Shown: positions 28,224 to 40,098, counted from the stretch's first letter. The stretch is 64,000 nt of DNA from Spisula solida (GCA_947247005.1 OX365962.1:1833201-1897200); one strand, 5' to 3'. A program made the numbers and translations. Notes: generated by a model not told the origin, from the letters alone.

Positions 28224-31200
28224 TTACAGCAGCAATGTCGCCCCGATAAACGTGAGGAAAGCCAATAAGAGGAACACCAACCCGTTCATGATAGATAATG
28301 TAGCAGTGTATACTGCGGTGTTACTGACCGATCCAACGAGGGAACATAGACCTTCAATGATACCAATACCAGCGTACATCACACCTGTAAATATCAACAT
28401 AAACCTTCAATGATACCAATACCAGCGTACATCACACCTGTGAATATCAACACAAACCTTCAATGATACCAATACAAGCGTACATAACACCTGTAAATAT
28501 CAACATAAACCTTCAATGATACCAATACCAGCGCACATCACACCTGTGAATATCAACATAAACCTTCAATGATACCAATACCAGCGTACATCACACCTGT
28601 GAATATCAACATAAACATTCAATGATACCAATACCAGCGTACATCACACCTGTGAATATCAATATAAACATTCAATGATACCAATACCAGCGTACACCAC
28701 ACCTGTAAATATCAATATAAAACTTCAATGATACCAAAACCAGCTTACATCACACCTGTGAATATCAATATAAACCTTCAATGATACCAATACCAGCGTA
28801 CATCACACCTGTGAATATCAACATAAACCTTCAATGATACCAATACCAGCGTACATCACACCTGTGAATATCAACATAAACCTTCAATGATACCAATACC
28901 AGCGTACATCACACCTGTAAATATCAATATAAACCTTCAATGATACCAATACCAGCGTACATCACACCTGTAAATATCAATATAAACCTTCAATGATACC
29001 AATACCAGCGTACATCACACCTGTGAATATCAATATAAACCTTCAATGATACCAATACCAGCGTACATCACACCTGTGAATATCAATTAACATATCCATA
29101 TACATTGTATACATATTCATTATACTACCCGCTTAAGGACGTTTAGGACCTTTCTCCGACGTCATCGGTCAAGAATCGACTTTTCGCAGAATCTAATGAA
29201 AATCTCCAGAATTATGCTTTAACATGCTCTTCGTATTATGTCGTTTTTAATTTTTCAAAATATCTCCTCGTTTCCTAGCAACGTGACGCTATGTACATAG
29301 GGCGTAAATGTTTTGAGGACGAGGTTAATTTGCTGACACTACATGTATATACAGTTATATGGCTATGATATACGAGTACTACAGTTATATGACTAGGATA
29401 TATGAGTACTACAGTTATATCACTAGGATATACGAGTACTACTAGGGTACACGAGAACTACAAATATATGACTAGGGTATACGACAACTACAGTTATATG
29501 ACTAGGGTACAAAAAAATGTATACGAGTACTACAGGTATATGACTAGGGTATACGAGTACTACAGACTACATTTATATGACTAGGGTATACGAGTACTAC
29601 AGACTTCATTTATATGACTAGGGTATACGAGTACTACAGACTTCATTTATATGACTAGGGTATACGAGTACTACAGCTATATGACTAGGGTATACGAGTA
29701 CTACAGCTATATGACTAGGGTACACGAGTACTACAGACTTCATTTATATGACTAGGGTATACGAGTACTACAGTTATATAAATAGGGTATACGAGTACTA
29801 CAGTTATATGACTAGGGTATACGAGCACTACAGTTATATGACTAGGGTACACTAGAACTACAGTTATATATGACTAGGGTACACGAGTACTACAGTTATA
29901 TGACTAGGATATACGAGTTCTACAGTTATATAACTAGAATACACGAGTACTATGTACAGTTATATGACTAAGGTATACGAGAACTTACCCTGTTTATCAT
30001 CGGGGGTTAGGGAAGACATCAAACTTCTAATCATGGGTAAAGGCAGGTTGGATAATGAGGCAAACAGAGGTACTGTGAATAAAACAAGTATTTATATATA
30101 CGATAGAAGGTAATATTTGAGACGAACAGAGGTACTGTGGAATAAAACAAGTATTTATATATACGATAACAGGTAATATTTGAGGCGAACAGAGGAACTG
30201 TGGAATAAAACAAGTATTTATATATACGATAGAAGGTAATAATTGAGACTAACAGAGGTACAGTGGAATAGAACATATATTACAAGTTTTATATACACAT
30301 AGGTTAAGAAGACCGTGATATATGATATTTTGTTTGAATGTATGAAGTGTAAGACACTTCTTACATATGTATTATGAAATGGTTTTTTTCAGGAGTATTA
30401 TCATTAATTTATGTGTTGTTCTATTACTCTTGTAAACATATATATATATACATGTATGTTCTTATCATTTGAGGCTCACATGAAAGACTGGGCTTGCCCA
30501 ACTGTGTTGCCGTTATTCAACGGCGCAGAAAGTGCCGTAATACTGGTATGCCTTTTTGTCAATGACCATGCACCAATCGCAACTTCTTGCATCAATCATC
30601 AGGATACTGTCCGAAATATCCCGAAATAAGGCACAGCTTAAACTGCGGATCTCTGCAGTGCTATTTGCGGGCCTATATGATTATTATTAACTTACCTGTA
30701 TAAAGGAGAGCATCAGAAGCAGCGAATGCCTCCACAATATACGACACAACGTTCATATATATACTGACTGTTGTTATAGTATCGTCTGCCAAACAATGAC
30801 GTAGTACACATGCACCACACATACTGGCGACGGATTCGATCAGAGAGCGAATAGAACCATAGTAACCAACTTTTTTGGAATCCCAGCAGAATGGTCTACC
30901 TAGTTGATATAACACCTCCATTGTTGACCGGCTCATCGCAGGTACACCAATAAACACCAGTCCAAGAATCAGCAGACTGTATCTTAATCTTTTCCCGCTC
31001 GCTCCACATGTACAATAAAACTTGAACGACTCTCCTAGAACCCGGAAAACATTTCTGGAACGACTCTGAGCACGATCCGGATGCCTGGTTTCCGGTACAA
31101 GGAAGATTAACATGATAAGCCCTAACACTCCCGCACAGAAGCACGCACACACCGGGTACAAGTATTCACTTCCGGTAAACATATAACCGGAAGTGAACGA

Positions 31201-32061
31201 TGACACGGTGAAACATAAACCGACCGTTAGTTCTACAGTGACTATAGCAATTGTTCGCTGCTTGCCTTGTCGTGTTATATCGGATATATAGGAGTACAGG
31301 GCAGAAAACAGGAGCATGAACGATCCACACATTCCATCAACCATTGCACCAATTACCATATACACCAAACTTAGCTCATAGTGTATCACCACAACAGACA
31401 ATCCTAACCGTACAGTGAAACCGGAGCAACAAAGTATAAGGGCAAATCTTCGACCTAGAATGTCTGAGTACGATGACCACAACAAGTTGGCAAACAATGC
31501 AGGAACAAACGAGGCTATCGTGTAATACATAGACCACATTGCTGTGTCCTTCTGTACGGCGTCACCCGTCGTATGAGATTTAGTGTTGTTACAATCTTCT
31601 GCACCAGAGTTTTCTCTTACGTCATTCATAATGTTAACTGACGTGTTAATGACGTCATTCATAACATTAACTGACGTGTTAATGACGTCATTCTTAACGT
31701 TAACTGACGTGTTAATGACGTCATTCATAACGTTAACTGACGTGTTAATGACGTCATGTTGGTGTTTCTCCACCATTCTGTGACGTGTATACTGCGGCAC
31801 CGCGTACATAAATATTCCCCCAGCTAGACAGTAGCACACAAACACAGGTAGTATCATACACCGCCTTACTGTGAACCCTGTACCGGTCGTTTCTCGTGTA
31901 CCGGTCGTTTCCCGAGCACCGGTGGAATTCTGTAAATCGGTGGTTTCCTGAGTCCCGGTAGTATACTGGTCCGCAGTATGAGGAGCATTATTGGACAACA
32001 ATGGGGATGTTTCATCCAGGCTGTTTCCGCTCCTCGCACCAATATCAGTACCTCCCTTCAT
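28224..32061 (-). CDS. SLC46-like major-facilitator transporter, complete, three exons
   Basis: Exons are 30696-32061, 29989-30072 and 28224-28384, joined in phase 1, giving 536 residues. Residues 1-65 are a cytoplasmic Thr/Gly-rich tail with an acidic dileucine motif (ETSPLL, 17-22) that could sort it to lysosomes. Membrane span 1 is about 69-90. The loop to span 2 is unusually long (about 91-173) and carries four 11-residue repeats (NDVINTSVNVM) with N-glycosylation sequons. MFS motif A is SDILGRR at about 199-205, and LVPETRHP lies in the middle of the protein. Exon 2 encodes MIRSLMSSLTPDDKQG, matching the family's conserved loop; exon 3 encodes the last two spans. Relatives include SLC46A1 (proton-coupled folate) and SLC46A3 (lysosomal); the substrate here cannot be read. 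Both introns carry splice-site arrays. Family size is usually about 450-470, so the N-terminus and loop explain the excess. Confidence 0.9.
28350..29088 (-). repeat. 53-bp array, about 14 copies, each with the acceptor of SLC46-like exon 3
   Basis: On the minus strand each unit reads ttatgttgatattcacag|GT then GTGATGTACGCTGGTATTGG and TATCATTGAAGG. Only the last copy (acceptor at 28385) leads into the full exon. Upstream copies repeat the acceptor and about 35 exon bases; splicing to them gives an in-frame TGA after TTATGT. Confidence 0.95.
29090..29335. other. non-repetitive part of SLC46-like intron 2
   Basis: Spacer between two arrays; no exon or element is supported. Confidence 0.4.
29336..29986. 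repeat. about 30-bp array starting next to the SLC46-like exon 2 donor
   Basis: The unit is gactagggtatacgagtact plus acagttatat, about 21 copies with some 36-bp variants (cagacttcatttat). On the minus strand it starts right after gtaagttctc, so it is an expansion of the intron's own 5' end. Confidence 0.9.
30062..30276 (-). repeat. 63-bp array, about 3.5 copies, each with the acceptor of SLC46-like exon 2
   Basis: On the minus strand units read tgttttattccacag|TACC then TCTGTTTGCCTC and an AT-rich spacer (tatcgtatatataaatac). Upstream copies are in frame with each other and stop-free. The genuine acceptor copy has lost one C (ttattcacag), so use of an upstream copy would shift the frame. 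Confidence 0.85.
31612..31762 (-). repeat. 33-bp coding repeat in the SLC46-like extracellular loop, four copies
   Basis: Each unit encodes NDVINTSVNVM and contains the palindrome tgacgtca plus ttaactgacgtgttaa. Substitutions between units are few (ATG/AAG, ATT/GTT). The frame is kept because 33 bp is 11 codons. Confidence 0.9.
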
Positions 32062-32158
32062 CTGTCAATATATCGTCTAGATCTATCTATATGTATATAG
32101 TATTCACGTAAGAGTCGTGAGCTTACTTATCAACGGAACTATGTAGTATAAAAAAATA

Positions 32159-32364
32159 GTCCAGTCAGGATAAAAATCCAGTGACGCAGCGGTCGAGTCC
32201 ACTATAACGGTGTAAAACCAATTATAAAGGCTTATACAGTACAAACAACTATAATTTCAATGCTTAACTAACATACTAAACTTCGCTCTACCTGTTTAGA
32301 CAATGGTTGTGATTTTTGTGTACACATAAACTGCAACGTCACTGTCACAATATCCTAACTGGAC
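32159..32364. mobile_element. GTCCAG-family MITE, copy 3, just upstream of the SLC46-like start
   Basis: The ends gtccagtcaggata and tatcctaactggac are flanked by TA. It matches the 22795 copy almost throughout. It sits about 100 bp upstream of the start codon and may lie in the promoter or 5' UTR. Confidence 0.8.
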
Positions 32365-32524
32365 TATAGGTAAATTTATCACTGTGGATTACAGCTGAGA
32401 GTCAACACTGTCACAGTACTGAATTAACATATCAACATGTATACATTTATACATCAAATATCGTTATGTGTACGTCCAAGATTTGAAAACGTAGTAAAGT
32501 GTAATTTATAAAAAATCACATTCA

Positions 32525-33075
32525 GTTAGATTATCTACTGTTCAATTATCTACTCCACACTGTTCGATTATCTACTCCACACTGTTCGATTATCTACTCC
32601 ACACTGTTCAATTATCTACTCCACACTGTTCAATTATTTACTCCACACTGTTTAATTATCTATTCCACACTGTTCAATTATCTAATCCACACTGTTCAAT
32701 TATTTACTCCACACTGTTCAATTATCTACTCCACACTGTTCAATTATTTACTCCAAACTGTGTAATTATCTATTCCACACTGGTCAATTATCTACTCCAA
32801 ACTGTGTAATTATCTATTCACCACTGGTCAATTATCTGCTCCACACTGTTCAATTATCTACTCCACACTGTTCAATTATCTTCTCCAAACTGTGTAATTA
32901 TCTATTCCACACTTGTCAATTATCTACTCCAAACTGTGTAATTATCTACTCCACACTGGTCAATTATCTGCTCCACACTGTTCAATTATCTATTCCACAC
33001 TGTTCAATTATCTACTCCACACTGTTCAATTCTACTCCACACTGTTCAATTATCTACTCCACACTGTTTAATTAT
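32525..33075. repeat. 22-bp array, about 25 copies
   Basis: The unit is ctccacactgttcaattatc plus ta, with aactgtgtaatt and actggtcaatt variants that alternate in the middle. It lies upstream of the SLC46-like gene. Confidence 0.9.
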
Positions 33076-33079
33076 GTTC

Positions 33080-33880
33080 TCCGCATAACTTAGCGTGTGT
33101 CCAACACTGTTCAAATGTCTATTATACCAAATATAGGAGGAAAAAGTTAGGCGTTTTCATGTAAAATTTACATTGAACTTCCAGTGAACTGTTCAATAAA
33201 TCAAATAGAGTTTTAGATTATATCTTTATACCAATGTATCACAATAAAAAATATGAAAGTAATTATTCCCGTATTGTCCTTATCAGTTGTATAGTACTAT
33301 AATACACACGCATGCACTGACAGGTTTATAGGAGAATTAATGTCCTTATTCAAAACTTCCTGGACTCACATTTAATCCAAACCTTCATTTTCATATCCTT
33401 ATAAAACATAATCATATATACATACCGTCGACTACTTGTGGGCATCATATCTATTTATAACTGTAATGATCATAGAAACTACAGTTCAATTGAAAACGTT
33501 TATATAAAGATATGATCATACAACGCTTTAATGACATAATGTTTGTAATATCACACAACATACGGTGTGACTGCACTTCACATTCCAGTCGACTTCCTAT
33601 TCAGCGTGACTTTTCAATGAAATTACTGAATCGTAAACATCAAAATACCTTCAAACTGTGAAGGTATAGCAGTAAAGTCGATGACCAAACATTCGTATGG
33701 TGCCATCATGTTTACGTGCTTGTGTCGTCAGTTAGCCTGACGCTGACAATCGTAGGTGTAATAGGACTATAACTGATTCTCGAAAACACTGCAAGTCTAG
33801 CACACGATACAATTATTTATGTTAAAACTTGAACAAATATAAATTGGTTTGTAGAAGTTAATTAACTGATAACATTCTTA
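33080..33880. other. unassigned AT-rich DNA
   Basis: No exon, array or inverted repeat could be supported here. Confidence 0.4.
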
Positions 33881-33883
33881 TAG

Positions 33884-34325
33884 TTATTGTGAAATCCATC
33901 CTACTCTATGGAGATGAATGCTGGAGGCTTTTTCTGAGCGACAAAAAAAACTTTCCATAATACCAACCTGAGAAAAGTCTGTAAGATATACATGTATTGG
34001 CCAAAAAAGATCACAAACAAAGCCCTATGGAAGAAAACATCCCAAAAAGACATTGAGACGGAAATAAAGCAAAGAAGACGGAGATGGATTGGCCATGTAA
34101 TGAGAATGGAAAAGACCAATCCAACAAATGTCGCTCTTAGATGGAGTCCAGATGGCAGACGAAAGAGGGGAAGACCGAAAGAAACATGGATGAGAATGGT
34201 GGATGGAGAATTGAAAGAGATGGGACTGACTTGGAAAGAAGCAGAAAAGATAGCCAGGGACAGACCAAAATGGAGACAGCTGACATCAGCCTTATGTATC
34301 GAAGTACACGAAGAGGACTAAGTAT
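33884..34325 (+). pseudogene. C-terminal fragment of a non-LTR retrotransposon reverse transcriptase
   Basis: Translation gives ILLYGDECW, a frame break near the poly-A run at about 33942-33952, then RRRRWIGHVMRMEKTNPTN, ALRWSPDGRRKRGRPKETW and GLTWKEAEKIARDRPKW. That is the characteristic C-terminal block of RTE/CR1-type LINE ORF2 proteins in animals. The catalytic reverse-transcriptase core and endonuclease are absent, so it is a 5'-truncated, dead copy. Confidence 0.8.
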
Positions 34326-34763
34326 TCTTAGTTTCAATGAAGCACCTTAACCTAGGTTAAATGTATCAAAACCCACTATTGCGCTTTGAAATCAGTCAAG
34401 TGTACAAACATTTCTATTATCCTTTACGGATTCTATTCTGTATTTTCTTTAATACGTGGACGAACGGGCAAAGTTTCAATCAACCCGTGATAATGTCACT
34501 CTCAAGTTCAAACATTCCGACATTCTACATTACTGCATAATTATTAAACATTATACAAGTGTATTTTTTACACCAGGAAGTTAATGTCAATTAATGTACT
34601 TCAATTCGCTTCCGGAAAGAAACTTTATTTTCAAGAGAGGATTACGGTGCGCATTTTGTGCCGTAACTTAGCTACAAATCGCCTATTCATAAACCCGATT
34701 TCACGAATCCATAAACTTGAAAGTAGCGAGTTAAACTGCATGTTCAGACTTGCGTGTGTGTAT

Positions 34764-36255
34764 GCAATGCCTCTTGTATCCTAAATGTTGATGACTACAA
34801 ATCAGCCCATGCGGTGAATACATTATATGACTCGTGCATCCTCAATGTTGATGACTACCTACCAGACATCAGCCCACGCGGTGAATACATTATATGACTC
34901 GTGCATCCTCAATGTTGTTGACTACATACCAGACATCAGCCCACGCGGTGAGTACATTATATGACTCGTGCATCCTCAATGTTGATGACTACCTACCAGA
35001 CATCAGCCAACGCGGTGAGTACATTATATGACATGTGCATCCTCAATGTTGATGACTACCTACCAGATATCAGCCCACGCGGTGAGTACATTATATGACT
35101 CGTGCATCCTCAATGTTGATGACTACCTACCAGACATCAGCCCACGCGGTGAATACATTATATGACTCGTGCATCCTCAATGTTGTTGACTACCTACCAG
35201 ACATCAGCCCACGCGGTGAGTACATTATATGACACGTGTTAATGACTACCTACCAGACATCAGCCCACGCGGTGAGTACATTATATGACTCGTGCATCCT
35301 CAATGTTGATGACTACCTACCAGACATCAGCCCACGCGGTGAGTACATTATATGACTCGTGCATCCTCAATGTTGATGACTACCTACCAGACATCAGCCC
35401 ACGCGGTGAGTACATTATATGACTCGTGCATCCTCAATGTTGATGACTACCTACCAGACATCAGCCCACGCGGTGAGTACATTATATGACTCGTGCATCC
35501 TCAATGTTGATGACTACCTACCAGACATCAGCCCACGCGGTGAGTACATTATATGACTCGTGCATCCTCAATGTTGTTGACTACCTACCAGACATCAGCC
35601 CACGCGGTGAGTACATTATATGACTCGTGCATCCTCAATGTTGATGCCTACCTACCAGACATCAGCCCACGCGGTGAATACATTATATTACTCGTGCATC
35701 CTCAATGTTGTTGACTACCTACCAGACATCAGCCCACGCGGTGAGTACATTATATGACTCGTGCATCCTCAATGTTGATGACTACCTACCAGACATCAGC
35801 CCACGCGGTGAATACATTATATGACTCGTGCATCCTCAATGTTGATGACTACCTACCAGACATCAGCCCACGCGGTGAATACATTATATGACTCGTGCAT
35901 CCCCAATGTTGATGACTACCTACCAGACATCAGCCCATGCGGTGAATACATTATATGACTCGTGCATCCTCAATGTTGTTGACTCCAAATTTAGACATCA
36001 GCCCATGCGGTGAGTACATTCAATGCCTCGTGCATCCTCAATGTTGATGACTACCTACCAGACATCAGCCCACGCGGTGAGTACATTCAATGCCTCGTGC
36101 ATCCTCAATGTTGATGACTACCTACCAGACATCAGCCCATGCGGTGAGTATATTCAATGCCTCAATGCCTCGTGCATCCTCAATGTTGATGACTACCTAC
36201 CAGACATCAGCCCATGCGGTGAATACATTCAATGCCTCGTGCATCCTCAATGTGT
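34764..36255 (+). repeat. 67-bp array, about 22 copies, with a splice-donor consensus in each unit
   Basis: The unit is tgcatcctcaatgttgatga then ctacctaccagacatcagcc, cacgcg|gtgagtac and attatatgactcg. The gtgagtac is a near-ideal 5' splice site. Read through, the rightmost units encode CILNVDDYLPDISPCGEYIQC, which has the C-x13-C-x5-C spacing of a chitin-binding peritrophin-A (CBM14) domain. Since 67 is not a multiple of three, frames cycle and the array as a whole is not coding. Confidence 0.85.
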
Positions 36256-36591
36256 CTGTGGTAGCATGTTCCTCGTTGCATCGTATAGCACGGAAAATTT
36301 GACATGATCTTGACCTTTAAGCATGAATATTACGGTATAAGGTTCTTGCGTTGAATTTATAAATTTTTGCGAGCAAATCACGCAATGTCGGTTCTTCAGA
36401 TTTGTATTGGTATTACACCAGTATTACACCTCGAGCGTCTTCGTGATACTTCCCTGGATTTTAAATATAGACAATATATCAGCTGTTAAATTATGCTAAT
36501 AGGTCAAGAACGGTGTCAAATTATCCGTACTATAGCACCAAGTTATCTGTATATAGTGCAGCATGTACTGCTCTTGGTAGTTCTCACACCT

Positions 36592-36847
36592 GGTCCCGAT
36601 CTCCCGAAGCACCTCAAGTAGAAATCTCAACTCAAATTGAGATTTTGATAATTTCAAAGTCTGAATTTGAGATAAATATGAATCTTGAACTCTATTGAAA
36701 ATTTTGCAGTAATTAATTCAGAATAATGTTTCTGTTTTGTTAAACCAATTTAGAGTACAATTTTGCATGGAAACTACCTCAAATGATATTTGACTAAATT
36801 TGAGATGAGATTGAGCTCAGATTGAGATGTTTCGGGAGATCGGGGCC
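36592..36847. mobile_element. MITE with GGTCCCGATCTCCCGAA ends
   Basis: The left end ggtcccgatctcccgaagca is the imperfect inverse of the right end tgtttcgggagatcggggcc. The AT-rich interior contains tctcaactcaaattgag palindromes. Confidence 0.6.
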
Positions 36848-37235
36848 TGGCCCCGGAATTACACCAATACTTACTCAGCACTCAAATATTGAAATCATTC
36901 TTTTGATGTTCATAGCAACATTTCTTCACAATCAAAAGTTGTAATTATGTTAAATAGGTACTAAAGAGTATTTTTGGCTTATTTCATAGTGTAAATGTAA
37001 TTTGTCAGTCTGAGTGCTGAGTGTGGCACTCAGGCTCAATAATGACATATATATCCAATAATTAGCACACAATGGCATAGAATATGTACATAATGTTATT
37101 TTTAACACTCATAACAATTCCATATGTTCTCCTCATCTAGATTTGCAATCTATGACATATAATAGCTCATTATATAACATTTTCAAAATTTGAGTGCTAT
37201 GTGCTGAGTGTAAGTATTCGTTGTAATCCCGGCCC
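36848..37235. mobile_element. MITE with GGCCCCGGAATTACA ends, copy in forward orientation
   Basis: The left end carries ggaattacaccaatact and cagcactcaaatattga; the right end carries caaaatttgagtgctatg and agtattcgttgtaatcc, the inverse. The interior contains cagtctgagtgctgagtg. Confidence 0.6.
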
Positions 37236-37648
37236 CTGGTCCCGGAATTACAACAGCAGCAAAATATTGAAAATGGGATAAATTAGCTCTTATTAATCTT
37301 AGATTGCAAATCTAGATGAGGAAGATGTATAAAAGTGTTATATAAGTATTGAAATTCACATTTCATATATTTGCTTTGCCATTTTGTACTATCTATGAGG
37401 TTTAGATGTACCGGTAATTATTGAGTCCGAGTGCCTCACTCAGCACTCAGACTGATAAATTACAATTAAAGCTTACAAATATACTAAATTACACTAGAAA
37501 TTAAGTCAAAAATAATATTTAGTACCAATTGTACATGATTACAACTTTTTGATCTCAAAAAATGGCCTTGTGAACCTCAAAACTGCGATTTTCAATATTT
37601 GAGTGCCGAGTTTAAGTATTGGTTGTAATTTCGGGCCCAGGTCATTGA
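37236..37648. mobile_element. same MITE family, adjacent copy in reverse orientation
   Basis: It starts ggtcccggaattacaacag and ends ggttgtaatttcgggccc. Its interior is the reverse complement of the 36848-37235 copy (cactcagcactcagactg; agattgcaaatctagatgag). The pair forms an 800-bp palindrome-like block. Confidence 0.6.
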
Positions 37649-37800
37649 TGAAGTCTAGGAACAGTGTTAGGGACAGAACTCCTCCCTGAGGGACACCATG
37701 TCGTAAAAGGAACTTCCTATTGCTCTTTTGGTCTAAGCCGACACTTCCTCTTCTGTTGTTTAGGTAGGATTTGATCCATTGTGACATGTGACTAGAAGCC
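37642..37800 (-). pseudogene. LINE reverse-transcriptase fragment
   Basis: Minus-strand translation SQWIKSYLNNRRGSVGLDQ, then LLRHGVPQGGVLSLTLFLDF and INDLGP matches the conserved region before the YADD box of CR1/Jockey-type reverse transcriptases. Similarity ends where the MITE begins. Only about 50 codons remain. Confidence 0.8.
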
Positions 37801-37847
37801 CGCCAGTAACCTCATTAACAAGTCATTAAGAATTGCAAACCAAAACA

Positions 37848-38050
37848 GAAGTCCCCTACCGGTTTGAAGCCATTGCAATGTTTATGTTGCCATAGCAACC
37901 ACAGTGTTTGTCAGAATCCCCTTATTGCCCCCTATACACATACCAAGTTTCATTAACCTAGCTTGAAAACTGTTTCAGTTATGTCAGGATCCAGATTTTT
38001 TGACGAACGGACGGCAAACCTATAGTCCCCTCTTGTCAAAAACCGGTATG
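37848..38050. repeat. dispersed molluscan repeat, copy 2
   Basis: Same blocks as 24424-24690 in the opposite orientation: tcccctaccggtttgaagcc, gttgccatagcaaccac, cccttattgccccctat, cgaacggacggcaaaccta. Confidence 0.7.
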
Positions 38051-38186
38051 GGATAAATAACGATGTCAATAAAAACGTTGTCAATATTCCCATTTTATAA
38101 AATGACCGTTTATAAAGTCCCAGAGTGATTTGTGTTGCCTCTCGTGTTCAAATTCCTCACATATTATATGGAGACAACCTCAGACA

Positions 38187-38608
38187 GACGGTTTTAAGCC
38201 ATTTTCAATGTTTCTGTTGCCATAGCAACCACAATTTTTGTCATATTCAAAATAGTTTTAGACGTGCATAATCCCCTTATTGCCCCCTATCCACATACCA
38301 AGTTTCATAAACTTAGCTTGGAAACTGTTGGAGTTATGACAGGATCCAGATTTGGGCATATTTTCACTCTTTCTGTGGCCATAGCAACCACAATTTTGTC
38401 AGAATCAAAATATTTTGAGACGTGCATAATCCCCTTATTGCCCCCTATCCACATACCAAGTTTCATAAACTTAGCTTGGAAACTGTTTGAGTTATGTAAG
38501 GATCCAGATTTTTTGACGGACGGACGCGGACTGATGGACGGTCGGACGACCTGACTGACTGACTGACGGACGGACGGTAAACCTATAGTCCCCTCCGGTA
38601 GGGGACTA
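38187..38608. repeat. dispersed molluscan repeat, copy 3, internally duplicated
   Basis: Two successive blocks with gccatagcaaccacaatttt, cataccaagtttcataaac and ttagcttggaaactgtt, then gacggacgg runs and a terminal hairpin agtcccctccggtaggggact. The minus-strand ORF is incidental. Confidence 0.75.
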
Positions 38609-38754
38609 AAAAGGGATGCAAAAAAGTAACCTATGTACACATACTAGCATATAAAACAACAAGTGAACTAGTTCTCACATAGTAAGAGATAATTTTATTA
38701 TTATACATTGACATTAAGTATCAAAACATCGTACATAATAATATATATCAACAT

Positions 38755-39009
38755 ATCGCTGGCTTAGCATTAGAAGGTCGTAAGTACTACTTGCGACCTT
38801 TTAAGACGCGTGCATATTTAAATTCTGCATCTCAAGGCGCTACTTATGAGCCTATTTTCATGAATATCCGATGTGGTCATGCTGACCAAACTGAAGTTTT
38901 ATAAGTTTATTTTTCCATATGTAAAGAGTACTTTGCAGACAGTTTTTTCTTGGGTTTTCTCAAAATATTAATTTTGAACTTACGACCTTCTAATTCTAAG
39001 CCAGCGATA
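38755..39009. mobile_element. MITE, 255 bp, about 30-bp inverted ends
   Basis: The left end tcgctggcttagcattagaa, continuing ggtcgtaagt, is mirrored by acttacgaccttctaattct, then aagccagcga on the right, with one mismatch. The flanks on both sides are near-identical (acataataatatatatcaac), so it may have inserted in a small duplication. Confidence 0.75.
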
Positions 39010-39141
39010 TACTGTCAGTAAACATCATACATAATAATTAATATATCAACATACATGTATTATACTGTCAGTTAACATGTAAAGTCAAATATTGAAATAT
39101 GCATTAAAGATTATCTGCAAACAAAGAGCACTAATATTACT

Positions 39142-40098
39142 ACAGGGCCCATGGGCCCTAGGTCGCTCACCTGCGCTCATTGATCCAGTAGAACCATAGT
39201 TCTCATGTTTTTTTAAAAAACGTTTTTCTTATCAGTTGCCATGGCAACCAGAGTTCTGCATAGATTATAATTATTTTAGCTATTTTTAGAAAGAATAACC
39301 CAAGGAACATCGTTACCCATTTAACATGAAATACCAGTACTTTTAGAGAAGAAGATTTTCAAATGAATAACCTTGGTAGAGGATGAAGGAGGAATGAACT
39401 TTGTAGATGGCGGCCATGTTGTTTGAAGAATCACTATAAAAATCAATCGGGACACCTTGGACAATCTCTACGAATCATCTCTCGGGTGTAAATAGAACGT
39501 CGCCATTTTTAACGTCTTTCGCCATGACGTCATCATGGCAGATTTAAACAGTGCTTCAATGGAATACACGCCCATCAAGCAAGTGCTGCATAGCTGCGTG
39601 TTATGCTCAAGGAGTGTAGTGAAATTGTATTGTTTAATCAATAAAACATCTTTTGATATTTCCGCTGCTGATAAGTTACGGTCAATTTTCTTCGGCCTAT
39701 TTTCTTCTGCGTAGGATTTAAGAAAGAAATCTGCTGGATTCATACGCTTGATACATCCGAGGTATTTTATCCCGTAAAAATGCCGTACGGACTGTTCCAA
39801 TTGTATAAAAATGTATATTTCTGTAAAATTATTTTGAAATCTGGCCAGTGGTTGATTTTAATGATTTTTTAAATGATTTTCCTATTGGTTGCCATGGCAA
39901 CAGGAGTAACTTATACATTACAATTCTTTTAGCTTTTATTAGACAAAACCACCCATGGAACATTCCTGTCAAGTTTGGTTGAAATTGGCCAAGTGGATTA
40001 GGAGGAGAAGTTGTTTGAATGAATTGTTGATGAACGGACGCACAGACTGACGAAGAGTGATCACAATAGCTCACTTTGTCACTATGTGACAGGTGAGC
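39142..40098. repeat. long degenerate element with gctcacctg / caggtgagc ends
   Basis: Opens gggcccatgggccctaggtc and gctcacctg; ends gtcactatgtgacaggtgag. It contains gccatggcaaccagag twice and gtcaagtttggttgaaat. A relative lies at 61.24-63.34 kb. ORFs inside are incidental. Confidence 0.6.

Noticed and set aside
28219..28413. Plus-strand ORF over SLC46-like exon 3
   Set aside because: Antisense of a well-supported exon.
30896..31150. Second minus-strand ORF within the SLC46-like exon 1
   Set aside because: Alternative-frame shadow of the transporter coding sequence.
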